Below, in pieces: positions 36,222 to 45,562 of a stretch of 64,000 bases of DNA. The stretch is taken from the NCBI RefSeq assembly GCF_037478305.1, contig NZ_JBBGAZ010000002.1:309940-373939 (forward strand). The letters are read 5' to 3'. The DNA is from Cognatishimia coralii. GTDB taxonomy: Bacteria > Pseudomonadota > Alphaproteobacteria > Rhodobacterales > Rhodobacteraceae. The notes beneath the pieces were generated by a model. It ran no database searches. It saw nothing but the letters and a program-made list of their open reading frames with translations, and was not told the DNA's origin. Each line of letters opens with the position of its first letter. Position 1 is the stretch's first letter. The position numbers and the translations under genes were made by a program.

Positions 36222-38129
36222 ATGAAACGCACATTAGGCACCTGTTATTATCCCGAACATTGGGAGCCAGAGATCTGGCCCGAGGACGCACGGCGTATGG
36301 TCGAGGCGGGGCTGACCTGGGTTCGGATCGGCGAATTCGCCTGGTCTCGGTTGGAGCCGACGCCGGGGGATCTACGTTTTGAGTGGCTGGATCAGGCGAT
36401 CGAGGTGCTTGGATCGGCTGGGCTGAAAGTGGTGTTGGGCACGCCGACTGCGACGCCACCGCGGTGGATGGTGGACAAGCATCCCGACATGATTGCGCTG
36501 GATGTCGATGGCAAACCGCGTGGGTTTGGATCTCGGCGGCACTATTGTTTTTCCCACCTCGGCTACCGCGAAGAATGCGCGCGGATTGTGGGGCTTTTGG
36601 CAGAACGCTATGGCGCGAACTCGCATGTGGCGGCGTGGCAGACGGACAATGAATATGGCTGCCATGACACGACGATTTCCTATTCCGATGCCGCGCGCGT
36701 TGGGTTTCAGGGCTGGTGCGGCGAGCGCTATGGATCCGTTGAGGCCCTGAACAATGCCTGGGGCAATGTGTTTTGGTCGATGGAGTATAATCGCTTTGAC
36801 CAGATCGCCCTGCCGAACCTGACCGTAACAGAGCCTAATCCAGCCCATTCGCTGGCATTTCGGCGGTATACGTCGGATCAGGTGGTGGCCTTCAACCGTT
36901 TGCAGGTCGAGATCATCAAGCAGCATTCCAGCGCGCCAATCGCCCACAACTACATGGGTCGGATCACCGATTTCGATCACTATAAAGTTGGCGATGACCT
37001 CGAGATTGCGAGCTGGGACAGCTATCCCATGGGTTTCCTCGAGGATCGCGTAGGCGCGGATGCGGCGCATCAAAAGGCCTTCGCGCGTCAAGGGGATCCG
37101 GATTTTCAGGCGTTTCACCATGACCTTTACCGCGCAGTCGGCAAAGGGCGCTGGTGGGTGATGGAGCAACAGCCCGGTCCTGTGAACTGGGCGCCTTACA
37201 ACCCCGCGCCTCTGGACGGGATGGTGCGGCTGTGGTCTTGGGAAGCCTTTGCCCATGGGGCAGAGGCGGTCTGTTATTTCCGCTGGCGGCAGGCGCCTAT
37301 GGCGCAGGAACAGATGCACGCGGGTCTCTTGCGTCCCGATAGCGAGGAAGCGCAAGCAATGCGCGACGTGCGCCAAATGCGCGACGAGTTGACAGACGCG
37401 CCAGAGGTGCAACCCGCGCAGGCGCGGGTCGGTTTGATCTTTGACTATGATGCAGATGCCGCTTGGGCGGTGCAGCCGCATGGAGCGGGGCTCAGCTATT
37501 TCGGACTGGTGTTTGACGCCTATAAAGCGCTGCGCAAACTGGGGCTGTCGATTGATATTCTGCGTCCCGAGACACGCGATTTCGCAGGCTACGACCTGAT
37601 CCTTGCGCCGGGCCTGATGCATATGTCTGAGGCGCTAAAAAAGGCTCTATCCCAGCAGAATGCGCAGGTTTTGATCGGCCCGCGTTCTGGCGCGCGAGAT
37701 CAGGATATGACGATCCCAGTGCCTCTGCCGCCGGCCTTGCCGGGCTTGGATGTGACCGTGGATCGGGTTGAGTCTCTGCGGCCTGACTCTCCGGAAGCAT
37801 TGTCGTTGAGCGGGGCTTTCACGGGTTATCGCGAGATCCTGACGGGCTCTGCCACAGTCACGCTGACAGCTGAGGATGGAAACGCTGCGGTTATGTCACA
37901 TGACGGCATGCACTACCTCGCGGGGTGGCCAGATGCGGAAGGGTGGAAGATCATTTTGACGCCCCTTTGTGCGCAGGCTGGGCTTGAGGTCATTGACCTG
38001 CCTGAGGGCTTGCGTCGCCGCGATACCGCGTCTGAAACCTTCTGGTTCAACTACGCAGCGCATGACGTGACATTTGACGGCCGCAGTTTCGCGCCAGCCT
38101 CAGTCACACGCGATCCTCGAGACGCATAG
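36222..38129 (+). CDS. Beta-galactosidase, glycoside hydrolase family 42
   Basis: 635 residues from the ATG at 36222; an earlier in-frame start lies in the lactonase gene. It opens with the GH42 pattern TCYYPEHWEPEIW. The acid/base Glu is E144 in WQTDNEYGCHD and the nucleophile E315 in WWVMEQQPGPVNW. The C-terminal trimerisation-type domain carries a Cys-free flavodoxin-like fold (GYDLILAPGLMHM). It hydrolyses beta-galactosides in the cytoplasm; with the GH4 enzyme both anomers are covered. No signal peptide. Confidence 0.94.
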   Translation: MKRTLGTCYYPEHWEPEIWPEDARRMVEAGLTWVRIGEFAWSRLEPTPGDLRFEWLDQAIEVLGSAGLKVVLGTPTATPPRWMVDKHPDMIALDVDGKPRGFGSRRHYCFSHLGYREECARIVGLLAERYGANSHVAAWQTDNEYGCHDTTISYSDAARVGFQGWCGERYGSVEALNNAWGNVFWSMEYNRFDQIALPNLTVTEPNPAHSLAFRRYTSDQVVAFNRLQVEIIKQHSSAPIAHNYMGRITDFDHYKVGDDLEIASWDSYPMGFLEDRVGADAAHQKAFARQGDPDFQAFHHDLYRAVGKGRWWVMEQQPGPVNWAPYNPAPLDGMVRLWSWEAFAHGAEAVCYFRWRQAPMAQEQMHAGLLRPDSEEAQAMRDVRQMRDELTDAPEVQPAQARVGLIFDYDADAAWAVQPHGAGLSYFGLVFDAYKALRKLGLSIDILRPETRDFAGYDLILAPGLMHMSEALKKALSQQNAQVLIGPRSGARDQDMTIPVPLPPALPGLDVTVDRVESLRPDSPEALSLSGAFTGYREILTGSATVTLTAEDGNAAVMSHDGMHYLAGWPDAEGWKIILTPLCAQAGLEVIDLPEGLRRRDTASETFWFNYAAHDVTFDGRSFAPASVTRDPRDA

Positions 38130-38229
38130 GTCGCTCACAAACAAGTCTCTGTCGCGCGTTTTTTAGAGCGCGCGGCCCAACGCCCTCAACATCCCTCAAT
38201 CAACGTGGTGTCTCTTTGGGAGGAGCAAG

Positions 38230-38811
38230 ATGGCGCGCGAGGTTTGGGATCGGCTGTTGGCCGAAGCAAAAGCAATGCATGAGGCGGATGAGGCCCTGAC
38301 GGAGTTTTGTCCGTTTCCCGACGACGTGACCCCTCAGGAGGTGTCGTATTTCCAGATCCCGCCGCATGACTTGCTGATCGAAGAAACAGGGTTTGCAGAC
38401 CCTGAAACGCCGATCAGACGCGCTTTCATCGACGCAGGCGCTCTGGCGAAATGGCGTGAGACCTACAAAGGAACCGACATCGGCGATGATTTCATGAACC
38501 GTTTTGGCTGTTACTGTCTGATCGGCGAGGGCGGAGCCTTTCAGAGCGATCAAATGGCGGCATGGGTCGTCTATATGCCACCGCATTTGCATTACCCTTG
38601 GCACCATCACCCCGGCGAAGAGATGTACCGCGTGATCGGAGGTGAGGGACGGTTCATGCGCAAGGGTATGCCGGATGAGTGGCTCAAGACCGGCGACGCC
38701 TGTGAACATGCTTCAAACCAGCCGCATGCGTTGGATACCGAAGACAGCCCGATCATGGCCTATGTGGTCTGGCGCAACGGGTTTGAGACGCCGCCGGTTC
38801 TCACGCACTAG
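38230..38811 (+). CDS. Cupin protein of the DMSP lyase family (DddQ-like)
   Basis: 193 residues with a very strong GGAGGAG ribosome site. A single cupin domain carries motif 1 as HYPWHHHPGEEMY (121-133), giving three adjacent His plus Glu and Tyr, and motif 2 as GDACEHASNQPHAL (H160, H166). The arrangement fits DddQ/DddL/DddW metal-dependent DMSP lyases (PF16867-like), which release dimethylsulfide and acrylate. It lies 100 bases after the GH42 gene. It may instead act on a sugar-acid intermediate of that operon, so DMSP cleavage is uncertain. Confidence 0.65.
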   Translation: MAREVWDRLLAEAKAMHEADEALTEFCPFPDDVTPQEVSYFQIPPHDLLIEETGFADPETPIRRAFIDAGALAKWRETYKGTDIGDDFMNRFGCYCLIGEGGAFQSDQMAAWVVYMPPHLHYPWHHHPGEEMYRVIGGEGRFMRKGMPDEWLKTGDACEHASNQPHALDTEDSPIMAYVVWRNGFETPPVLTH

Positions 38812-39728
38812 CGATAGACTGGATTGGACCACGCACGGTTGCCTGCTGCGTCCACAATCGTCACGCGCATGAACGGAGAGTTCTTGAGCTTGTCCAAAGG
38901 AACTTCCGTCCGGGTCATTCCCGCACCGTAAACGCAGGCGGACCGCGAGCCCTTGCCTTGAACCATCACGGCTTTGACGGCGGTGGATTGAACCACAACG
39001 CAGTCGTCCTCCCATGAAACGCCCTTCAGCTCTGGGCCTGTGGACGAATAATAATGCCCTGCCTTAAGGGCCGCCAAAAGCGCGTCGGGTGTGTTCTCTT
39101 CGGCCTTGACCATGACCCAGCCGCCAAAGCTGTCGGGCTCACTGAAATGCGCGTCATCGGTGGCGCAGAGGTCCAACCGCCGACCCGCCGACAAAAGCTG
39201 GTCCAGCATGTAATGCCCATGCGCGCGATCGCATTCGACGCCGCAGGTGTGGTTGTAGATCTCGACCGCATGCGCGTGTTTGATGCTGTCGGCGTCGGCG
39301 AAGGTCATGCCGCCCCATTCGGGATGTGCAATGGCGACATAGGCACCGGCGTCCCACGCCCGTTTGGCCAGCTCTGGGCCGGTTTCCTGACCCTCAACGG
39401 GGTGGAAACTGGGCGAATGGGATGGCGCGAAATCCTCAGGCAGGCCGACGGCGAGGATGTGCCAGAGTTCTCCGTTTTCCATGGCACCAGAGTGAAGTTC
39501 GGCGCCTAATATCGTGGTGAAATCCTCGTCTCGGAACGGCTTGGTGTCGGTAATCGGATAGCCGTATTCGCCGACAAAGTGATCCGTCAGCGCCAGAAAA
39601 TCATAGCCCTCGGCCTTGTAGCGGCGACAGACTTCGCCCGGATCCAATGCCCCATCAGACAAGTTGGAATGCGTGTGCAGATTACCGCGCCAAAAGCGGC
39701 CGGGCAGGTCAAAGAACGACTGTGACAT
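38808..39728 (-). CDS. PHP-domain metal-dependent phosphoesterase
   Basis: 306 residues. The PHP signature NLHTHSNLSDGALDP (H-x-H) is at the N-terminus; FLALTDHF near 50, AIAHPEWGG near 130 and CATDDAHF near 190 supply the other metal ligands. Relatives include the TrpH/YciV nucleotide phosphatases. The substrate is unknown, and the C-terminal ~70 residues look like an added beta domain. It is convergent with the cupin gene through a CTAG stop overlap and divergent from the flavoprotein gene. Confidence 0.85.
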   Translation of the reverse strand: MSQSFFDLPGRFWRGNLHTHSNLSDGALDPGEVCRRYKAEGYDFLALTDHFVGEYGYPITDTKPFRDEDFTTILGAELHSGAMENGELWHILAVGLPEDFAPSHSPSFHPVEGQETGPELAKRAWDAGAYVAIAHPEWGGMTFADADSIKHAHAVEIYNHTCGVECDRAHGHYMLDQLLSAGRRLDLCATDDAHFSEPDSFGGWVMVKAEENTPDALLAALKAGHYYSSTGPELKGVSWEDDCVVVQSTAVKAVMVQGKGSRSACVYGAGMTRTEVPLDKLKNSPFMRVTIVDAAGNRAWSNPVYR

Positions 39729-39893
39729 AGGGCAGTCCTCGCTGTTTTCACCCCAATATCTTCAAAGTGTAATCGCCGCGTGACGCATCGGTGAATAGGA
39801 AAATTAAAGGGCATAGGGGCAAGTTATTTTGTGTGTCTTGGCACAGGATCGCGCGTAGGTTTGGTGCAAGAAACGCGTTTTAGGATTCATGAC

Positions 39894-42311
39894 ATGAAAA
39901 CCCATGCACAAGCAGTGGTCATCGGCGGCGGTCTGGTGGGCTGTTCCATCCTCTATCACTTGGCGAAACTCGGCTGGACTGATGTGGTTCTGCTCGAACG
40001 CGATGAGCTGACGTCAGGCTCGACCTGGCACGCGGCGGCGGGGATCCATGGGCTGCATGACAACAACAATATCACGCGCATTCAGCACTATACGATGAAC
40101 CTCTATAAGCAGCTCGAGAAAGAGACCGGGCAGGGCTGTGGTGTGTTTCAGCCGGGGTCTCTGTATCTGGCGCAAACGCAAGAGCGCGAACATCAGTTGC
40201 GGCTGCAAGAGGCCAAAGCGAAATACTATGGTCTGAATTTCTATGAGGTCAGCCGCGAGAAAGCCAAAGAGCTGCATCCGCTGGCGCAGTTTGACGACGT
40301 GCGTTGCATTATGTTCGAACCTGAGGGTGGCAATGTCGACCCTTCTGGCGTGACCCATGCCTATGCCGCGGGCGCGCGCGCGCTGGGGGCCACGATTGAG
40401 CGGTTTTGTCCCGTGATTGGCACGGATCAACAGCCCGATGGCTCGTGGATTGTGCGTACCGAGAAGGGTGACATTCATACGCAATGGGTGGTGAATGCCG
40501 CTGGCCTTTGGGGGCGCGAAGTGGCGGCGATGGCAGGGCTGACGCTGCCGTTGCAGCCGACAGAGCATCAGTATTTTGTCACGGAAACCATCGATGAGGT
40601 TGCGGCCATTGGACGCCGCTTGCCCTCGATTGCCGACCGCGATGGAGAGTATTATTTTCGCCAAGAGGGCAACGGTTTTCTGATCGGAGCCTACGAGAAA
40701 GACATGCGGTTCTGGGCCGAAGAGGGCACGCCCTTGGATTTCGCCCATGACCTCTTCCCCGATGATCTCGACCGGATCATGGAGAACGTTATGCGCGCGG
40801 TTGAACGGGTGCCCTGTGCCGAAACCGCAGGCGTCAAACGCGTGATCAACGGGCCGATGATCTGGAGCCCTGATTCAAGTGCGCTCTGGGGGCCTGTGCC
40901 GGAACTTAAGAATTACTTCCTTGTGGGTGGCATTATTCCGGGGTTTAGCCAGTCGGGAGGGCTTGGATTGCTCGCCGCGCAATGGATGATCGATGGCGAG
41001 CCGCAGTACGATATGTTCGCCTGGGATCTGGCGCGCTTTGGCGATTGGGCGGATGCCAAATTCACAAAGGCGCGGGTCGAGGATCAATATGCCAACCGCT
41101 TTGCGATCCACTTCCCTAACGAGGAACGCAGCGCCGGCCGTCCGGCGCGCCTGCGTCCGGCCTACGAAATGCAAAGCGAGATGGGCGCTGTCTTTGGGCT
41201 GAATTGCGGGTGGGAGCATCCTCTGTGGTTTGCCGACAAGCCGGGTATGACCGATACCAACAGCTTTACACGCCAGAACTGGTGGGAGCCCGTGGGTCGC
41301 GAATGCGAGATGCTGCGGAATAATGTGGGCATCATCGATATCTCGAACTTCGCCAACTACGTGATCAAAGGGCCGGGGGCGTTCGCGTGGCTGGATAAGC
41401 TTATGGCCAACAAGATCCCGACCGAGGTGGGGCGCTCGTGCCTGACGCCGATGATTTCGGTGCGCGGCGGGGTCTGTGGAGATTTCACCATCACCAAGGT
41501 TGCGGATGAGGAATATATGATGGTCGGCTCAGGCCTTGGGGAACGCTATCACCAGCGGTTCTTCCAGATGGTCGATCTGCCCGAAGGCACTACGTTTGAG
41601 ATCGCCACCAACCGCATCGCCGGCTTCAATATCGCCGGTCCAAAATCGCGCGCCATGTTGCAGCGAATGACCAATGCGGATCTGTCAAACGAGGCGTTTC
41701 GGTTTATGCGGTCTCAGACCATCGAGGTGGCGGGCGTCACATGTTTGGCGATCCGCGTGTCCTTTACCGGAGATCTCGGCTGGGAGCTGCATTGCGCCGA
41801 AAGTGATCAGATCAGGCTCTATTCCGCCTTAATAGAGGCCGCAAAGGAGTTCGACGGAGGTCCTGTCGGCGGCCGTGCCTTAGGCTCACTCAGAATCGAA
41901 AAAGGCTATGGCAGCTGGTCTCGCGAATATTCGCAGGAATATTGGGCGCATGAGGTGGGTTTTGACGGGCTGGTCAAGCTCGATAAGGACTTCTTGCACA
42001 AGGATGCCTATCTCGCGGTCAAAGACACGGCCCCTCGCGAGGTGCTCAGCTATTTCGAAATCGAAACGCCGCATAATGCTGATGCTGCCGGAGGCGAGAC
42101 AATTTTCACGCCGGACGGGCGCTCGGTTGGGCGGGTTACCTCGGGGGCCTATGGGTATACCGTTGGGAAATCTCTCGCCGTTGGATTTGCCAATCCCGAG
42201 GTTGCCGGGCCGGGTGATGAGGTCGAGGTCATGATCCTTGGCCTTCCGCACAAAGCACGCATTCTGGCGGAACCTGCTTTTGATCCGAAAGGTGCGCGGC
42301 TCAGATCTTAG
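39894..42311 (+). CDS. FAD-dependent dimethylglycine/sarcosine dehydrogenase-type protein with GcvT domain
   Basis: 805 residues from ATG 39894; an in-frame start at 39831 is less likely. An N-terminal DAO-type FAD domain (VVIGGGLVGCSILYHLAKL) contains TSGSTWHAAAGIHG, where the His normally binds FAD covalently. The C-terminal half (~430-800) is an aminomethyltransferase (GcvT) domain that would pass the one-carbon unit to tetrahydrofolate. The architecture fits dimethylglycine or sarcosine dehydrogenase. The choline uptake genes 8 kb downstream fit this, but the precise methylated amine is not provable. Confidence 0.88.
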   Translation: MKTHAQAVVIGGGLVGCSILYHLAKLGWTDVVLLERDELTSGSTWHAAAGIHGLHDNNNITRIQHYTMNLYKQLEKETGQGCGVFQPGSLYLAQTQEREHQLRLQEAKAKYYGLNFYEVSREKAKELHPLAQFDDVRCIMFEPEGGNVDPSGVTHAYAAGARALGATIERFCPVIGTDQQPDGSWIVRTEKGDIHTQWVVNAAGLWGREVAAMAGLTLPLQPTEHQYFVTETIDEVAAIGRRLPSIADRDGEYYFRQEGNGFLIGAYEKDMRFWAEEGTPLDFAHDLFPDDLDRIMENVMRAVERVPCAETAGVKRVINGPMIWSPDSSALWGPVPELKNYFLVGGIIPGFSQSGGLGLLAAQWMIDGEPQYDMFAWDLARFGDWADAKFTKARVEDQYANRFAIHFPNEERSAGRPARLRPAYEMQSEMGAVFGLNCGWEHPLWFADKPGMTDTNSFTRQNWWEPVGRECEMLRNNVGIIDISNFANYVIKGPGAFAWLDKLMANKIPTEVGRSCLTPMISVRGGVCGDFTITKVADEEYMMVGSGLGERYHQRFFQMVDLPEGTTFEIATNRIAGFNIAGPKSRAMLQRMTNADLSNEAFRFMRSQTIEVAGVTCLAIRVSFTGDLGWELHCAESDQIRLYSALIEAAKEFDGGPVGGRALGSLRIEKGYGSWSREYSQEYWAHEVGFDGLVKLDKDFLHKDAYLAVKDTAPREVLSYFEIETPHNADAAGGETIFTPDGRSVGRVTSGAYGYTVGKSLAVGFANPEVAGPGDEVEVMILGLPHKARILAEPAFDPKGARLRS

Positions 42312-43170
42312 CCTCGGATGCGCAGGCCATCAGCCAGTCTTTGAACAGCTCGGCTGATGGCGTCATGTGGTCTTTGAAAGTGGCGTAATAGGTCCATGGG
42401 CTCGGGCAATCGACGATCAACGGCTCGATCAAATCGCCGCGGTTCAGGAATTTCATCGCCAAAGATTTTGGCGCCACGACGACGCCAGCCCCTGCTGCCG
42501 CAAGTTCCAGCGCAGCAGTGGTGGAGTTGCATTGAAAGCCCACGGGAATACGCGTTTTTTGCATACCAAGAGCCGCGCAAATGGCGTCCCAGTATTCAGG
42601 CCTACCCAGGATGTGGATCGCACGTTCCTGAGCGAGAGTTTCTGCTGTGATTTCGGCATAGTACGGAGCCGCAACCAGAACCAGCTTTTCGTCCCACAGT
42701 TTCATATCATGTGCGCCAACATCGTCCTTGTGGGCGATGGTGATGGTAATGTCGCTCGCGTTTTCCTGCAGGTCCGCCCAAACCGTGCTGTTGAGTGCCA
42801 GCTCGATCTTCGGGTTTTGCGCATGAAACCCCGCCATGACCTGCGGCATCCAATGTTCGGTCAGGCTGACGGGGCAGGACACGGTCACCGCCCGCGTGCT
42901 GTTCTTGGTGATCAAAGAGGCTGTCGCGGTGTCGATATCCTGCAGCGCGCGTTGCACTGATGGCAGATATCCCTGTCCCACATCCGTCAGAGTTAGTGAG
43001 CGCGCGTGACGCACAAACAGCGGGCGCCCGATATAATCTTCGAGGCTGCGCACATGGTTGCTGACCGCAGCTTGTGTACAGTTCAACTCGTCAGCGGCCG
43101 AGGTGAAACTCAGGTGTCGGGCGGCTGCTTCGAACGAGCGTAGGAAGGAAAGGTGGGGCAGAGACTTCAT
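42301..43170 (-). CDS. LysR family transcriptional regulator (GcvA-like)
   Basis: 289 residues. The N-terminal winged helix is clear (HLSFLRSFEAAARHLSFTSA...CTQAAVSNHVRSLE), followed by a periplasmic-binding-like effector domain. The PHLSFLRSFEAAARHLSF start is typical of the GcvA subgroup, which often controls glycine or C1 genes. That fits the neighbouring flavoprotein gene, with which it overlaps tail to tail by 11 bases. A symmetrical site 27 bases upstream (43197-43216) suggests autoregulation. Confidence 0.93.
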   Translation of the reverse strand: MKSLPHLSFLRSFEAAARHLSFTSAADELNCTQAAVSNHVRSLEDYIGRPLFVRHARSLTLTDVGQGYLPSVQRALQDIDTATASLITKNSTRAVTVSCPVSLTEHWMPQVMAGFHAQNPKIELALNSTVWADLQENASDITITIAHKDDVGAHDMKLWDEKLVLVAAPYYAEITAETLAQERAIHILGRPEYWDAICAALGMQKTRIPVGFQCNSTTAALELAAAGAGVVVAPKSLAMKFLNRGDLIEPLIVDCPSPWTYYATFKDHMTPSAELFKDWLMACASEAKI

Positions 43171-43196
43171 GGATTAAGTCCTAAGAAAGGGAAAAG

Positions 43197-43216
43197 AGAA
43201 TAGCAATTTCTATTCT
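43197..43216 (-). promoter_or_regulatory. Candidate LysR operator upstream of the LysR gene
   Basis: Perfect 7-bp arms AGAATAG (43197-43203) and CTATTCT (43210-43216) flank CAATTT. The core contains a T-N11-A box, the classical LysR recognition pattern. It is 27 bases from the LysR start and 177 from the divergent protease start. Confidence 0.55.
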
Positions 43217-43392
43217 TAGGTGTGCGCCGGATCTAGATTGGTTGCGCAAAGGTCACGGCTTGCTTTTCAAATGGCGTAGGTCATGGATTTCAGACTTAAA
43301 ATGATCGGGTAGAAATGATCGGTTAACCGCCAGTTTCGTACCAATGGCGCGAAGGTTTTGACTTCGATCGAATAAACCGTGAAAGACATTGT

Positions 43393-45486
43393 ATGAAGAC
43401 TTTCTGCAAAATTGCGCTTTTGTCGCCGGCGGCTTTTAGCCTTGCGGCCTGCGGTGGGGGCAGCGGCGGTGTCGGAGGTGGTGGTTCGACTCTGGCTTCA
43501 CTGGTTTTTGAGTCTTACTTTGTTCAATCTTGGTCCACATACGAAACGGCGGCTTCAAATCTGTTGGCAAGTGCCAAATACTCGATTCAAACCGCTACTA
43601 ACCAAAGGTTTGTTGACGGCAATACATCTAGCACCACCACGGTCACGACGAATGCATTACTGCATTCGGGTATTCAGTATGCACACGCCGCGGGTCTTAC
43701 CGGTCAAGGTCAAACCATTGCAGTCTCCGACGAAGGTTTTTTGACGTCCCACGTTACGATTTCCGATGATCTCGCAGACATTCAATCAGGTTTGCCAGTG
43801 GCCAGCCACGGGACCGCCGTGGCATCGATCATCACCGGGAATTCTTCGACAATGATTGGCGTTGCTCCTGACGCAGAGTTGATTGTGGGTCATTGGGATA
43901 CAACTGATCTAACAGACACGGGACAAAAAGCGATAGCCGCAAACGCAGTGGCTTGGAACAATTCTTGGGGATTTGTTGATCCTGGCACTCGCCAAAATTC
44001 GGTGGCGAACACAACTTGGTTTAACAATGTATTTGGGAGTTCCGCCGGGTCCGATTATTTGCAGGTGCTGAGAGACTACACTGCCTCTGGCAACGTGCTT
44101 TTTGCGATCAGTAACGATCAATCCATTTCAACAATTGGTCTGATGGCAGGTTTGCCCTCGCTTGTCCCTGAGTTGGAGAGCGGCTGGATAGCCGTTGTAA
44201 ACGGCGCGCCAGAAATGACCAATGGCGACATAACCGCGGTGTCACGGCTTTCAGGAGCCTGCCTCGAAGCGGCGCGATGGTGTATCACTGCGGACGGGAC
44301 TTGGCTTGTTGCGACCAGCTCGGGCAACAACAATTACAGCAGGGGGTATGGTTCATCATATGCCACCCCGACTGTTGCCGGGTCTTTGGCCCTTCTTGCC
44401 CAGGCCTTTCCCAGCTTGACTCCTCACCAGCTTCGTTTGCGTTTGTTTGCAACGGCCGACAGTTCGTTTGCTGGGTTTAGTCAAGATCAGGTCGTAACCC
44501 TAATGGATGGCTACCAAAGCGCGGTAAGCAATGTATACGGTCATGGTTTCCTTGACGTAAAAGCCGCCCTTCTGCCGATCGGTCGCATGACCATCAATGC
44601 TGGGAACGGCCAAACCATCACGCCAAACCAGCCGCTCGTTATGTCTGGCTCTGCAAGCGGTGGCGCCATTGCGGCTTCGCTTGCAGGTGTGCAGGTTCAT
44701 GCGACGGACGTTTTTGCGGGGGCCTTCTCGCTGGATGCGGACACGCTGGTTCAATCGAGCACACCCGGCGCGTTGTTCCCTGAGCAATTCGCAGCGGTTG
44801 AGGGGCGCAATGTGAACGACCGTGCCTTGTCTTCGGCTCTGTTTGACCGCGACCCGACGCTGCAGAACTCTTTCGGAGACCTCTATGTCGCGAGCTACCT
44901 ACCCCAGAGTTCCGGGTCGCTTGAAACCGCGGGCTTCTCGGTTGGGCAACGCCACGCCACATCTTTTGGCCATGTCGACTGGCAGGCGGGCGTTGGGTCT
45001 GACAATGGTGCACTGCTGCCCATGTGGCAGAACCAGGATGGGCAGGATTTGGCCTCCCTGGGTCTGGCGATGACGTCGGCGCTGTCTGAAAACTCTGCGC
45101 TGCAGGTGAGCGCTGTTATGGCGACCTCTGCCGGACGTGGGAACACCAGCTCGATCTTCATGAACAGCAGCGAGATTTCTTATACGCAGGCGCAGGTCTT
45201 TGACCGCAATGACCGGCTCAAGCTGTCGGTGCGTCAGCCCTTTGCGATCACCTCGGGTTCAACGAACCTGACCCTCGCGACCAATTCTGGCGGCACCTAT
45301 CAGCTTCAAACCTTTGCCGTGGATCTGTCACCCGCAAAGCGCGAGATGCAGATTGCTTTGGACTACGAAATAGAAGTGCAGCGCGACACGGATGTGATGC
45401 TGTCTTTGGTGCATGCGATGAACCGTGGGCATCAGGCGGGCAAAGAAGAATCCGGCGTGTTTTTCGGATATCGCAAGAGTTTCTGA
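43393..45486 (+). CDS. Lipoprotein S8 (subtilisin-like) serine protease with autotransporter-like C-terminus
   Basis: 697 residues. A lipoprotein signal ends in the lipobox LAAC (C20), followed by a Gly-rich linker. The S8 triad is visible: D113 in AVSDEGF (D-E-G instead of the usual D-S/T-G), H139 in SHGTAVAS, S322 in GSSYATPTVAG, and the oxyanion Asn N241. The last ~270 residues alternate polar and hydrophobic positions and end in GYRKSF with a terminal Phe, as outer-membrane barrels do. This resembles the lipidated autotransporter proteases SphB1 and NalP. Substrate and surface release are inference. Confidence 0.8.
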   Translation: MKTFCKIALLSPAAFSLAACGGGSGGVGGGGSTLASLVFESYFVQSWSTYETAASNLLASAKYSIQTATNQRFVDGNTSSTTTVTTNALLHSGIQYAHAAGLTGQGQTIAVSDEGFLTSHVTISDDLADIQSGLPVASHGTAVASIITGNSSTMIGVAPDAELIVGHWDTTDLTDTGQKAIAANAVAWNNSWGFVDPGTRQNSVANTTWFNNVFGSSAGSDYLQVLRDYTASGNVLFAISNDQSISTIGLMAGLPSLVPELESGWIAVVNGAPEMTNGDITAVSRLSGACLEAARWCITADGTWLVATSSGNNNYSRGYGSSYATPTVAGSLALLAQAFPSLTPHQLRLRLFATADSSFAGFSQDQVVTLMDGYQSAVSNVYGHGFLDVKAALLPIGRMTINAGNGQTITPNQPLVMSGSASGGAIAASLAGVQVHATDVFAGAFSLDADTLVQSSTPGALFPEQFAAVEGRNVNDRALSSALFDRDPTLQNSFGDLYVASYLPQSSGSLETAGFSVGQRHATSFGHVDWQAGVGSDNGALLPMWQNQDGQDLASLGLAMTSALSENSALQVSAVMATSAGRGNTSSIFMNSSEISYTQAQVFDRNDRLKLSVRQPFAITSGSTNLTLATNSGGTYQLQTFAVDLSPAKREMQIALDYEIEVQRDTDVMLSLVHAMNRGHQAGKEESGVFFGYRKSF

Positions 45487-45507
45487 CGTTGTTGAAAGTC
45501 ATCAGGG

Positions 45508-45536
45508 AAAGGCAGGCGTTTGACCTGCCTTTTTTC
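45508..45536 (+). terminator. Terminator after the S8 protease gene
   Basis: A perfect 9-bp stem AAAGGCAGG (45508-45516) with CCTGCCTTT (45524-45532), a 7-base loop and a run of T. It is a textbook Rho-independent terminator 21 bases past the stop. Confidence 0.9.
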
Positions 45537-45562
45537 TTGTGTATATGGGGTGAAAGCGCCTG

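Noticed and set aside
36372..37622. 416-residue open frame antisense to the GH42 beta-galactosidase
   Set aside because: It lies wholly inside a clear GH42 gene with intact catalytic residues; its own translation shows no motif.
39894..42311. DMSP demethylase DmdA
   Set aside because: The GcvT-type domain is there, but an FAD-binding half of about 400 residues with a covalent-FAD His motif precedes it; DmdA has only the GcvT part.
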